Source: an uncultured Fulvivirga sp. (GTDB lineage: Bacteria > Bacteroidota > Bacteroidia > Cytophagales > Cyclobacteriaceae). From it: DNA of 64,000 bases. A program made the position numbers and the translations under genes. The notes below the pieces were generated by a model. It was not told the origin of the DNA. It saw nothing but the letters and a program-made list of their open reading frames with translations, and searched no databases. Positions 56,117 to 64,000 of this stretch are shown piece by piece (the stretch's first letter is position 1; each line of letters opens with the position of its first letter). Where the stretch lies: the NCBI GenBank assembly GCA_947500555.1, contig CANMSE010000003.1, positions 744,001 through 808,000 of the forward strand. The letters are read 5' to 3'.

Positions 56117-57340
56117 ATGCTCAATTATTACGACATATTAAATGTAAGTAGTCAGGCTACATCAAATGATATAAAAAAGGCATATAAATCACTAGCATTA
56201 CAATATCATCCAGATAAAAATGCAGGAAATAAGAATAGTGAAGAAGCATTTAAGCTTATAAACGAGGCCTATCAGGTATTAAGCGATAACGAACAGCGAA
56301 GAAGGCATGACTTACACCTTGACTATGCATCACGTAAATCTCAAATCTATTACTCATCTCCCAAACCTAAGCATCAAGAGAAGTCCGTTTATGATCGCTA
56401 TGGAAGGTATAACTGGAAAAATGCTCCTCAATATAAGACTGCTCCAGTCTATAAGATAGATAAGAACTATTATCGAAATGTATCAATTTCATTCATTGTA
56501 ATTATTATTTTTTCAGCTCTGGCTTTAGGGATTTCAAAGTTTAACGAACACTTAAATAAGCAGGAAGAGCAGCGAAGGGAAGCTGAATTTAATCGTCTAC
56601 TCACCATTACCCAAGAGACTTATGATCGTGGTGAATTTAAAATTGCGCTACTCCAAGTACAAGCTCTTATTGATCAATATCCAATGGAATATAGGTTTGG
56701 AGAAAAGAAAGATCATTTAGTTAAAAAATTGAACAAAAAGGCCATTACCGAATACCAGCAGAAGGCATATAGCAGTGCTGTAGGAAATCTGGAAATATTA
56801 AAGGATTTTCAAAAACCAGTACGTATTTCTAATTGGAAGTTGATGGCTGATTGTTATTTAAAACTTCATGATTATCAGAAGGCGGCTCGTACTTACGAGT
56901 TTTTATTAGAGCGAGATGATCAAAATATAGAACTCATGCTTCGGGTGGCAGAGCTTTATGAGGAGCTGGGCGATAAGGAAAAAGTGAAGGATTATTATAA
57001 TGAGGCTCGTTATACTTTTAAAAAACTTCAAGAGTATTCTTATGGATCGGCCTATGAATTTGTCATTGATCCAAAAGAAGTACCGGAATCCTATTATAAC
57101 ATGTTTAAAAGTCGTGCTGTGCTAATGATGGAAGACAAAGACTTCATGGAGACCATAAAAGATTGTAATTGGGGAATATTTTTAAGACCTGAAAGATCAG
57201 AATTGTATGTATTGAGAGCAGAAGCTCGATATCAGTTAAATCAGATTAATAGAGCCTGCAATGATCTTAAACGAGCCAAAGAACGTGGTTACAATCTTCG
57301 TGATCTAAAATTTTCTATTCAGTGTGGCGAAATAGAATAA
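56117..57340 (+). CDS. Membrane-anchored DnaJ-TPR protein
   Basis: 407 residues. The J domain (~1-65) has the HPD motif at 31-33 ([10 protein letters not shown]) and recruits Hsp70. A basic/aromatic linker follows, then one membrane helix at ~121-141 ([21 protein letters not shown]), and a helical TPR region (~155-405), with clear repeats at [20 protein letters not shown] and [16 protein letters not shown]. The J domain should be cytoplasmic and the TPRs periplasmic. It might link DnaK to envelope protein assembly. Followed 41 nt later by a TerB-like gene. Confidence 0.88.
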   Translation: MLNYYDILNVSSQATSNDIKKAYKSLALQYHPDKNAGNKNSEEAFKLINEAYQVLSDNEQRRRHDLHLDYASRKSQIYYSSPKPKHQEKSVYDRYGRYNWKNAPQYKTAPVYKIDKNYYRNVSISFIVIIIFSALALGISKFNEHLNKQEEQRREAEFNRLLTITQETYDRGEFKIALLQVQALIDQYPMEYRFGEKKDHLVKKLNKKAITEYQQKAYSSAVGNLEILKDFQKPVRISNWKLMADCYLKLHDYQKAARTYEFLLERDDQNIELMLRVAELYEELGDKEKVKDYYNEARYTFKKLQEYSYGSAYEFVIDPKEVPESYYNMFKSRAVLMMEDKDFMETIKDCNWGIFLRPERSELYVLRAEARYQLNQINRACNDLKRAKERGYNLRDLKFSIQCGEIE

Positions 57341-57381
57341 TAATTGTGTTAATTGTAGAATCATCAAGTAGATCAAATTAG

Positions 57382-57813
57382 ATGGATTTAGCTCAAGAGG
57401 AATTACAATCTATTAAAAATAGCTTCTTTAATATTTTGGCGCTATTTCTAAGTCATGATAAAATTGAAAGTAAGTATGTAGCCTGTCTTATGAAGTGGAG
57501 CGCTCAACTTAATCTTTCTCAGGAAGATTTGCACAAAATTGAAGGGGAGTTTGACCAAATTGATTTCAATGAGATAGAAGGTAAGATAGAAAGAATGGAA
57601 GCCATCTATCACCTCGTACATATGATTTACTTAGATAATATAGTAGAGGATATAGAATTGGAAGTTGCCTCTTTATACGCTGAGAAGTTGGGTTTTCAGC
57701 CCTCTGTTGTTGGGGAGCTATTTAAAGCCATAGCTACTGCCCCTTTTGATGGATCATCAACTTCAGAGGTTCGAAGCAATGTTGAAGATTTCTTAAAACT
57801 TCATAATATCTGA
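57382..57813 (+). CDS. TerB-like helical protein
   Basis: 143 residues, all helical and acidic, no membrane segment or Cys pair (Cys at ~36 only). The segment around ILALFLSHDKIESKYVACLMKW and LVHMIYLDNIVEDIELE resembles TerB/DUF533-like helical domains, with acidic pairs (D-E) in the loops. TerB-like domains also occur next to J domains in DjlA, which fits its place after the DnaJ-TPR gene. Assignment is by pattern only. Confidence 0.6.
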   Translation: MDLAQEELQSIKNSFFNILALFLSHDKIESKYVACLMKWSAQLNLSQEDLHKIEGEFDQIDFNEIEGKIERMEAIYHLVHMIYLDNIVEDIELEVASLYAEKLGFQPSVVGELFKAIATAPFDGSSTSEVRSNVEDFLKLHNI

Positions 57814-57821
57814 TAAACCAT

Positions 57822-58013
57822 TCATTCAGACGGCATTATCACCCACAAAACAAGATAAACTAACAGTCCTGGAAATGCAGCACTGATTACTGAGAGAATG
57901 ATGTACATTACCCTTACCAACACAGGGTCCCAACCAAAATATTTTGCCAACCCAGAGCAAACTCCTGCCACCAAGGCATCATTTTTAGATCGTGTCAATT
58001 TTTTTGAAGACAT
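57822..58013 (-). CDS. PspC-domain protein
   Basis: 63 residues: LTRSKNDALVAGVCSGLAKYFGWDPVLVR is the PspC signature, followed by one membrane helix (VMYIILSVISAAFPGLLVYLVLWVIMP). Family knowledge: PspC domains sense or respond to inner-membrane stress. Single short copy, convergent with the TerB-like gene (8 nt apart). Confidence 0.93.
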   Translation of the reverse strand: MSSKKLTRSKNDALVAGVCSGLAKYFGWDPVLVRVMYIILSVISAAFPGLLVYLVLWVIMPSE

Positions 58014-58211
58014 ATTTATTAAAGCTATAGTTCCAATTAAATCAATTTATGAAACTAACAAAATTTAAGCATTTCGCATACCATCTTGAACGAATGATGT
58101 ATTTATATAGTTTGCCTTCTATATTAAGGCCTCCTTTCCAAATTGATTTGGCTGTATGCTAAAGAAAAAATATTATTGCAAAGAAGGTGGATATTCTCCT
58201 TATTAGATCCA

Positions 58212-59024
58212 ATGAACATCAGTAAGCAAATTCTCTACATACTGTTAGCAGTAATTACGACTTTTTTAGCGTCTGCTAATTTGTATAGTCAGCATAGCAA
58301 AAAGAACCACAAAAATTACAAGAAAAACAGTAAAAACTTTTACACTAAACGTTATTCTAAAAACTATGTAAAGGCTGACAAGCAATGTGATCGACTTAGA
58401 GAAAAGAAGCTCCGAAAGAAGAATAGACAGGTGGCTAAAGTTTCATCGAAAAAGCCAAAGCAGAGGCCCTTGGCTGAAGTAGACTACAACGATACTCCTC
58501 CTCCTAAACCTGCTCCGAAACCGACTCCCCAATCAACGCCTGAGAGCAAACCAGATATAGATAAGATGGATATTGATGAAAAGCATCAAATTGAAGATGA
58601 GGTACTCAAAAAGAATAACCTGCCGGCACCTACTTCTGCAAAGCACGAACAAATACGCAAAGAGGTAGAGTCGCACCTAGACAACTTCGAAAACGAGAAA
58701 CCACTCAAGTTGGACCCTCTTTACTTTGTAACAGGTCAAGATGAGTTTGCCTTTGTCGATATGGATCCATTTTTAGTTGCTGTTGAATATGCACTACAGG
58801 GAAAGATTGTGCTCATTGAAGGTCATACGGATCATGTAGGAGATTTTAAAGCTAACGTAGCCTTATCCATTAAAAGAGTAGAAAAAATCAGAGAACTCAT
58901 GATCCAAATGGGTGTTCATGATGATCATATATCAGTCGTAGGTTATGGAGAGGAACATTCACAAGCTTCCGTTGCTGCAAATGAAAAACAAAATGAACGA
59001 AGAGTCGATTTTACTGTATTCTAA
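58212..59024 (+). CDS. OmpA-family outer-membrane protein
   Basis: 270 residues from the ATG at 58212; a TTG at 58143 is in frame but would place the signal peptide internally. Signal peptide ~1-27 (LLAVITTFLASANLYSQ). A Lys/Asn-rich then Pro-rich linker (~30-130; PPPKPAPKPTPQ) spans the region where peptidoglycan lies, and the C-terminal OmpA domain (~180-270) has IEGHTDHVGDFKANVALS (from ~202), with VVGYGEEH and ERRVDFTVF. It should bind peptidoglycan non-covalently. About 200 nt of mostly AT-rich leader precede it, with a near-consensus TATAGTTTG at 58106-58114. Confidence 0.9.
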   Translation: MNISKQILYILLAVITTFLASANLYSQHSKKNHKNYKKNSKNFYTKRYSKNYVKADKQCDRLREKKLRKKNRQVAKVSSKKPKQRPLAEVDYNDTPPPKPAPKPTPQSTPESKPDIDKMDIDEKHQIEDEVLKKNNLPAPTSAKHEQIRKEVESHLDNFENEKPLKLDPLYFVTGQDEFAFVDMDPFLVAVEYALQGKIVLIEGHTDHVGDFKANVALSIKRVEKIRELMIQMGVHDDHISVVGYGEEHSQASVAANEKQNERRVDFTVF

Positions 59025-59051
59025 TTGATCGGGTTCTATTAGTTTTACGTA

Positions 59052-60239
59052 ATGAATTTTAGTCATAAGACTTTTCTTAACCACATTGCCCAAACCACTC
59101 CCTCTCCTTTTCTTATCGATATTGAAAAAGCGGAAGGTGTATATCTATATGCACCAGATGGCAAAAAGTACATCGATCTTATCTCCGGTATAGCAGTCAG
59201 CAATATTGGGCACAGACATCCTAAAGTAATCCACGCCATTAAAGAGCAACTTGATAAGCATATGCATGTGATGGTGTACGGTGAATACGTTCAGTCTGCA
59301 CCAAATATATTGGCCGAAACACTAGTCAGTCTTTTGCCTGAAACACTTGACTGCTGCTACTTCACCAATAGTGGAACTGAAGCTAATGAAGGAGCCTTAA
59401 AGCTAGCAAAAAGACATACCGGGCGAAGTGAGATCATATCATTCAGAGGAGCATATCATGGAAGCACACATGGATCGCTTAGTGTATCAGGTAATGAAGT
59501 TAAAAAAAATGCCTTCAGACCTCTTCTTCCCGATGTTACCTTTCTGGAATTTAATAGTCTGGATGATCTGAATCGAATTTCTGAAAAAACAGCCTGTGTT
59601 ATTATAGAGCCTATTCAAGGTGACGCTGGAGTAAGAATTGCAACACTTGAATATCTAATTGCTCTCAGAGAAAAGTGCAATGAAACTGGTGCACTTCTCA
59701 TATTCGATGAAATACAAACCGGTATAGGCAGAACGGGCAAACTATTTGCCTTTGAGCATTATGATGTTGTACCAGATATTCTTACATCTGCCAAAGCATT
59801 AGGAGGAGGCCTTCCATTAGGTGCCTTTATTTCTTCTCGCAAAATGATGAAATCTTTGACTCATGACCCCATGCTAGGGCATATCACGACATTTGGTGGT
59901 AACCCTGTCTGCTGTGCTGCGGCACAAGCCACATTAGAGGTGCTTGAAGAAGAGAACCTTTTGAGTAAAGTTGAGGAAAAGGGACAGCTTTTTGAAGAAC
60001 TTCTCCAGCATCCGAGAATAGTGGAAACTAGACGAAAAGGGCTCATGTTCGCTTTTGAATTTACTTCAGAAGAAGAAGTAGCAAAAATCGTGAGTTATTG
60101 CCTTGACAAGGGTGTAATCTGTTTTTGGTTTTTGTCCTGTCCCAATAGTTTTAGAATAGCTCCTCCACTCACCATCAACGAAAAAGAGATAAGAGAGAGT
60201 TGTAATGTTATTTTAGAAGCAATAGAAAGCCTTAATTAA
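59052..60239 (+). CDS. Class III PLP-dependent aminotransferase (acetylornithine/ornithine-type)
   Basis: 395 residues. The PLP lysine is Lys248 in LTSAKALGGGLPLGAF; IFDEIQTGIGRTGKLFAFE and YFTNSGTEANEGALKLAKRH are the other hallmarks. The family includes acetylornithine, ornithine, 4-aminobutyrate and beta-alanine aminotransferases; Bacteroidota copies are often annotated aspartate aminotransferase family. No arginine biosynthesis genes are adjacent, so I leave substrate open. Its stop overlaps the convergent arsC-like stop by 4 nt. Confidence 0.94.
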   Translation: MNFSHKTFLNHIAQTTPSPFLIDIEKAEGVYLYAPDGKKYIDLISGIAVSNIGHRHPKVIHAIKEQLDKHMHVMVYGEYVQSAPNILAETLVSLLPETLDCCYFTNSGTEANEGALKLAKRHTGRSEIISFRGAYHGSTHGSLSVSGNEVKKNAFRPLLPDVTFLEFNSLDDLNRISEKTACVIIEPIQGDAGVRIATLEYLIALREKCNETGALLIFDEIQTGIGRTGKLFAFEHYDVVPDILTSAKALGGGLPLGAFISSRKMMKSLTHDPMLGHITTFGGNPVCCAAAQATLEVLEEENLLSKVEEKGQLFEELLQHPRIVETRRKGLMFAFEFTSEEEVAKIVSYCLDKGVICFWFLSCPNSFRIAPPLTINEKEIRESCNVILEAIESLN

Positions 60240-60583
60240 AGGATATCAAGTACATTCTCAGGAGGCCTACCGATAACAGCTTTACCATTAACCTCAACTA
60301 TAGGTCGCTCAATCAATATGGGATGCTCAACCATGGCCTGAATCCATTCATCATCGTTGAGTTCTTTGCCTTTATAATTCTCTTTGAAGACGGCTTCCCC
60401 TTTCCTGATCAAATCAATAGGCTTAATACCGAGTAGGTCAATAATACGTTTGAGCTCAGTGGCCGATAGAGGATTATTAAGGTATTCTACTACGTTAATT
60501 TCAACTCCTTTTTCTTTGAGAATAGCCAGTGTATTTCTACTCTTTCCACATCGATTATTATGATAGATAGCAGCTTTAGTCAT
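60236..60583 (-). CDS. ArsC-family reductase (arsenate reductase-like)
   Basis: 115 residues of a thioredoxin-fold ArsC/Spx protein. The catalytic Cys12 lies in HNNRCGKSRNTLAIL, which matches the glutaredoxin-dependent arsenate reductase N-terminus, and the cis-Pro/Arg region is in ERPIVEVNGKAVIGRPPE. It could be a true arsenate reductase or an ArsC-like protein; no ars operon lies nearby. Ends immediately before hslV (1-nt gap). Confidence 0.9.
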   Translation of the reverse strand: MTKAAIYHNNRCGKSRNTLAILKEKGVEINVVEYLNNPLSATELKRIIDLLGIKPIDLIRKGEAVFKENYKGKELNDDEWIQAMVEHPILIERPIVEVNGKAVIGRPPENVLDIL

Positions 60584-61120
60584 CTATATTTTTTCTATGA
60601 TGAGATTATGATTGGTATAAATACAAATATCTGCGGCTATATGAAGACCTTCTTTCACCATCTCCTCGGCAGAAAGATTAGGTGCATGTTTTTTTAGTGC
60701 CAAAGCGGCTGATTGAGCATACATTGATCCGCTGCCAATAGCCGCAATTTGATTATCAGGCTCCAATACATCACCAGTTCCTGAAATTACCAAAACTTCA
60801 TCTTTATCGGCTGTTATAAGCATAGCTTCCAGTTTTCTTAAGTATCGATCCATACGCCAATCTTTGGCCAACTCAATGGCGGCTCTTTTCATGTTACCAC
60901 CATAAGCATTCAGTTTTTCATCAAAGCGCTCTAAAAGGGTAAATGCATCGGCAGTAGAACCAGCAAAGCCAGTAACTATCTTGCCATCCTGCAATTTCCT
61001 AATCTTTTTCACATTGCTCTTGGCCACATAATTACCCATGGTTGCCTGTCCGTCTGCACCAATAGCTACTTCTCCGTTATGCACCACCGCCAATACGGTT
61101 GTCGATTTTATTTTAGTCAT
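60584..61120 (-). CDS. hslV: ATP-dependent protease peptidase subunit HslV
   Basis: 178 residues. The proteasome-beta-type N-terminal nucleophile is Thr7 after a short propeptide (MTKIKS|TTVLAVV). GADGQATMGN, FAGSTADAFTLLERFDEKL and the C-terminal AADICIYTNHNL match HslV. It forms the proteolytic core and needs HslU (ClpY), which is not in this window. Its start overlaps the preceding membrane-protein gene by 8 nt. Confidence 0.96.
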   Translation of the reverse strand: MTKIKSTTVLAVVHNGEVAIGADGQATMGNYVAKSNVKKIRKLQDGKIVTGFAGSTADAFTLLERFDEKLNAYGGNMKRAAIELAKDWRMDRYLRKLEAMLITADKDEVLVISGTGDVLEPDNQIAAIGSGSMYAQSAALALKKHAPNLSAEEMVKEGLHIAADICIYTNHNLIIEKI

Positions 61121-61730
61121 TTCTATTTTCTAATTTTTCTAAAACCACCTTGTATTCCTGTTGTAGTTTCCATTCATAACCTCCTAACTCTTGACCAATT
61201 TGTCTTATTAGTCTGAGAGCATCATCATAAGTAGTGGTCGAATTCATCATGAAAAACTGATTGATAAATGACTCTCTCAAACCATTGTATATATTTTGAG
61301 TATTGTAAACCTTAGATATTTCTCTCACTAACTCTATATCCATTTCAGGTATTACGTCACTATATTTTGCTGTTTCGTACATCGAATTATCTAAAAGTCC
61401 ACCACCCACGCCTTGCCAGCCCGGAAATCGCTCTAAAAATGGTCGATTAAAAAACAATTCATCACCCAATTCGTCAGAAACTGATCGCTCTAAACTATCC
61501 AAAGACTCAAAAAATGGTTTTTTATGTTCAATACTAGATTCAAGAATTTTCTGGTTGCTAATTAACTCAATTTGAATTTGCTCAATGACTACTTCTTTTT
61601 TTCTTGACGACTTCCTGCTAGTATTCCATTCAGTAAGAAGCATTCCGAGAAATACCCCTGCCATGACTATAATTAGTTGTGCTAGGTTTTGCGAAATTTT
61701 GAGCTTTTTAAATTTGATTTTACGTGCCAT
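61113..61730 (-). CDS. DUF6090-like single-pass membrane protein
   Basis: 205 residues from the ATG at 61730; an ATG at 61739 is three codons longer. A basic N-terminus (MARKIKFKKLK) leads to one membrane helix (~14-34, LAQLIIVMAGVFLGMLLTEW) and then long helices with KEVVIEQIQIELISNQKILE. The pattern VFLGMLLTEWN and the following coiled segment resemble Bacteroidota DUF6090 proteins. Function unknown. Overlap with hslV implies one transcript. Confidence 0.6.
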   Translation of the reverse strand: MARKIKFKKLKISQNLAQLIIVMAGVFLGMLLTEWNTSRKSSRKKEVVIEQIQIELISNQKILESSIEHKKPFFESLDSLERSVSDELGDELFFNRPFLERFPGWQGVGGGLLDNSMYETAKYSDVIPEMDIELVREISKVYNTQNIYNGLRESFINQFFMMNSTTTYDDALRLIRQIGQELGGYEWKLQQEYKVVLEKLENRND

Positions 61731-61756
61731 TGAAATCATGAATAGAAGCTGTAAAC

Positions 61757-61783
61757 AAAAAGGCCTCAGCAACAACCAAGGCC
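61757..61783 (-). terminator. Terminator of the PDH E2 gene
   Basis: On the minus strand GGCCTT and GAGGCC pair around a loop and are followed by TTTTT. On the plus strand the stem arms are at 61762-61767 and 61778-61783 and the A-run at 61757-61761. It sits 11 nt after the E2 stop, before the DUF6090-like gene. Confidence 0.6.
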
Positions 61784-61793
61784 ATATAACTTT

Positions 61794-63425
61794 CTATACT
61801 AATATCCTTACAGGATCTTCTAAAAGTCCTTTTAGTGTTTTCAAGAACGCTGCTCCCAACGCGCCATCAACTACTCTATGGTCACATGACATGGTTACTT
61901 TCATAACGTTACCGGGCACTAGTTGACCATCTTTGACAACAGCGGTTTGCTTAATACCACCAACAGCCAAAATACAAGCATCTGGTGGATTAACAATTGC
62001 CGTAAATTCTTCAATGCCAAACATTCCTAAATTAGAAATGGTGAATGTATTACCCTCCCAGTCACTAGGTTGCAGTTGTTTATTCTGTGCTTTTGAAGCT
62101 AAATCCTTTACTTCAGAGGATATGTGAGACAGAGACTTATTATCAGCAAACCTAACTACAGGCACCAATAATCCTTCATCTACGGCTACTGCCACTCCGA
62201 TATGAATGTGTTTATTATACCTAATTTTATCTCCCAACCAGGATGAGTTCACCTTAGGGTGTTGTCTCAATGCAGCAGCCACTGCCTTAATTACGATGTC
62301 GTTAAAACTAATCTTTACCGGAGAAAACTCATTCATGCCTTTTCTGGCATCCATAGCTTTATCCATATTGATTTCCATCGTGAGATAGAAATGAGGAGCA
62401 CTGAACTTACTTTCAGATAATCTCTTAGCGATAGTTTTTCGCATTTGAGAAACGCTAACCTCTTCATAAGACTCCTCTCCAACTACCTGAGGTATAGACA
62501 CAACCTGAGTACTTCCCTCTGACGCCTGAGTAGGTGCAGCAGAAGGTGAATGTTGCTCTACATCTCGCTTAACAATTCTTCCGTTATCTCCAGATCCTTG
62601 AATTTGGCCTAAGTCATACCCAAGATCTTGCGCCATTTTTTTAGCTAACGGTGACGCTTTTACCCTACCGTTTGCTGATGTATTAGACTGGGTGGTCGTT
62701 GGTGCTGATTTAGGTTCGGAAGCTGTCTCCTTCTCTGTTTTTGCTTCAGGTTTAGACTCCTCCTTTTTTTCTTCTTTACTTCCTTTGTTCTTTTGGGCCT
62801 TCAACAATATTTCATAGTCTGCCCCCTTCTCACCTACTATAGCGATAACTCCATCGACAACCACGGATTCGCCTTCATTCACTCCAATGTACAGTAACGT
62901 GCCGTCTTCATAGGCTTCAAGTTCCATGGTAGCCTTATCTGTCTCCACTTCAGCCAGAATATCACCAGAAGAAACACTATCACCGACTTTTTTTAGCCAT
63001 GAAGCAATGGTGCCCTCTTCCATGGTATCACTCATTTTAGGCATAGTAACTACTGATGCATTGATGCCTGAAACATCCACTTCTTCATTAGAACCTTCAC
63101 CGCTGTCATCAGTTGATTCAGTTTCTTCTTTTTCTTCTTTACTATCTGACTTAGTAGCACCACTTAGAAGATCAGAAATATCCTCACCCTTCTCACCTAT
63201 CACAGCAATTACCCCATCAACAGCCACGGCTTCTTTTTCTTTCACTCCAATATGTAATAAGACCCCATCTTCATAAGACTCTAACTCCATAGTTGCCTTA
63301 TCGGTCTCCACTTCAGCTAATATATCCCCAGATTTTACTGTATCTCCTTCCTTTACCAACCAAGAGGCTATTACTCCCTCCTCCATGGTATCACTCATCT
63401 TGGGCATTTTTATTACTTCGGCCAT
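61794..63425 (-). CDS. Pyruvate dehydrogenase complex E2 (dihydrolipoyl acetyltransferase) with two lipoyl domains
   Basis: 543 residues. Two lipoyl domains: lysines at 43 and 164 in VETDKATMELE, each after a nearly identical PKMSDTMEEG. The linker is acidic and Lys/Glu-rich. A peripheral subunit-binding domain (~254-290, VKASPLAKKMAQDLG) precedes the catalytic domain (~310-543), whose active site is DHRVVDGA (His516, Asp520). It transfers acetyl groups to CoA in the PDH complex. E1 and E3 genes are not adjacent. Normal length for a two-lipoyl E2. A 2-oxoglutarate or branched-chain E2 is less likely because those usually carry one lipoyl domain. Confidence 0.93.
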   Translation of the reverse strand: MAEVIKMPKMSDTMEEGVIASWLVKEGDTVKSGDILAEVETDKATMELESYEDGVLLHIGVKEKEAVAVDGVIAVIGEKGEDISDLLSGATKSDSKEEKEETESTDDSGEGSNEEVDVSGINASVVTMPKMSDTMEEGTIASWLKKVGDSVSSGDILAEVETDKATMELEAYEDGTLLYIGVNEGESVVVDGVIAIVGEKGADYEILLKAQKNKGSKEEKKEESKPEAKTEKETASEPKSAPTTTQSNTSANGRVKASPLAKKMAQDLGYDLGQIQGSGDNGRIVKRDVEQHSPSAAPTQASEGSTQVVSIPQVVGEESYEEVSVSQMRKTIAKRLSESKFSAPHFYLTMEINMDKAMDARKGMNEFSPVKISFNDIVIKAVAAALRQHPKVNSSWLGDKIRYNKHIHIGVAVAVDEGLLVPVVRFADNKSLSHISSEVKDLASKAQNKQLQPSDWEGNTFTISNLGMFGIEEFTAIVNPPDACILAVGGIKQTAVVKDGQLVPGNVMKVTMSCDHRVVDGALGAAFLKTLKGLLEDPVRILV

Positions 63426-63499
63426 AATTGTTAATTCTAAATTAAGCAGTCAAAAATAGGTCTTAAAATAAGTTTATTCAATAGGAACAACATTTTATA

Positions 63500-64000
63500 T
63501 TATAAGTTGACACCAGCAAAAATAAATTCGAGTGCTGTACCTCCTGTATTGAATCTGTTAGCCTGCCTATTCAATATCCTAACCCCCATTTCAATGTTTA
63601 TAGGAAATCTCATAATATTAAAATCAAAAGTTAACTCTGCACCAAATGAAACATACTCATTTGTACTTGACGAAGTTCTGATAAGGTCATTAGCCTGAAA
63701 ATCATTAAAAGGTTCTGTAGTAAAAAGATACTGAACCACCTCTTCCCTTCCAAAGTCATAAAATAAATTCATTTTTATTCTTTTAATATACAATATTGGC
63801 CCTATTGCTAAATCTGGATAAATTAAGGGAAACTCATAATTAGTTAGTAAAGACGTAAATGATTTTTCGTTTGGATATGAAAACCCTCTTGGCTTAAAGA
63901 TTACATTCCTAAATGAATATTCATTTGGTTTTCCTACAACTTCCCTTTCCTGACTTCCGAACCTAAAATTTAAAGAATGGTTAATGAACGTCTTTTTTCT
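63500..64000 (-). CDS. C-terminal outer-membrane barrel of a larger protein, 5' end outside window
   Basis: The frame is open from the window edge at 64000 to the stop at 63500 (166 residues visible). It consists of amphipathic beta strands: SLNFRFGSQERE, EFPLIYPDLAIGPILYIKR, MNLFYDFGREEVVQY, VSFGAELTFDFNIMRFPINI, and a last strand ALEFIFAGVNL that ends with a hydrophobic residue pair. The pattern resembles C-terminal barrels of Bacteroidota surface antigen/TolB-like proteins. The ATG at ~63770 is internal and not the start. Name withheld because the N-terminal part is missing. Confidence 0.65.
   Translation of the reverse strand, partial: RKKTFINHSLNFRFGSQEREVVGKPNEYSFRNVIFKPRGFSYPNEKSFTSLLTNYEFPLIYPDLAIGPILYIKRIKMNLFYDFGREEVVQYLFTTEPFNDFQANDLIRTSSSTNEYVSFGAELTFDFNIMRFPINIEMGVRILNRQANRFNTGGTALEFIFAGVNL

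Overview
The window is chromosomal DNA of a low-GC Bacteroidota, most likely a member of the Cytophagia/Cytophagales. The grounds are: a type IX secretion (T9SS) C-terminal sorting domain on a giant surface protein, GldC, DUF3098, a PorT-like barrel, a Porin_10-type porin, a SusC-like TonB receptor with a carboxypeptidase-regulatory N-domain, a menaquinone (men) gene set, and several TTTG-N19-TAnnTTTG promoters of the Bacteroidota sigma factor. No phage, transposase or CRISPR array was seen. The exact genus cannot be fixed from the sequence alone.

Bases 1-18784 form one plus-strand locus and are the most unusual part. It holds the 3' part of a DUF4062/TIR-like protein, an nSTAND1 NTPase with one membrane segment, a coiled coil and a seven-bladed WD40 domain, an outer-membrane barrel with a helical N-domain, a beta-propeller lipoprotein, and a 4153-residue multi-Ig T9SS-exported protein. 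The tight spacing (7 nt, a 17-nt overlap, an ATGA overlap, 51 nt) and the predicted locations (cytoplasm, inner membrane, outer membrane, surface) suggest a trans-envelope sensing or conflict system. It ends in a REP-like palindromic repeat.

Bases 18941-29944 carry a small T9SS-type protein and a MacB-like permease, a conserved secreted protein often misnamed asparagine synthetase B, a minus-strand lpxK-porin-miaE operon, a plus-strand Nif3/CT398-like/TPR operon, and a histidine phosphatase. Bases 29993-34742 are a menaquinone cluster (hotdog thioesterase, menF, menD, a 120-residue unknown, menE) lacking menB, menC and menA. Bases 34743-37642 hold an S24/LexA-like repressor with a small partner gene, divergent from pcm, then an acyl-CoA thioesterase and an unknown gene. 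hppA (K+-dependent type membrane pyrophosphatase) follows.

Bases 40124-47502 carry a DUF2147 protein, an ECF sigma factor with a probable membrane regulator, the ftsX-DUF3098-uppP-truB-ribF operon, the two ketoacid CoA-transferase subunits, and gldC. Bases 47676-53230 carry a TonB-dependent receptor, a two-domain fasciclin lipoprotein, a secreted unknown and tRNA-Glu. The rest is central metabolism and envelope upkeep: gapA, an EamA transporter, lgt, a membrane DnaJ-TPR protein with a TerB-like neighbour, PspC, an OmpA-family protein, a class III aminotransferase, an ArsC-like protein, hslV, a DUF6090-like membrane protein, the PDH E2 subunit with two lipoyl domains, and the 3' end of another outer-membrane barrel protein at the right edge. 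Several convergent gene pairs abut or overlap at their stop codons.
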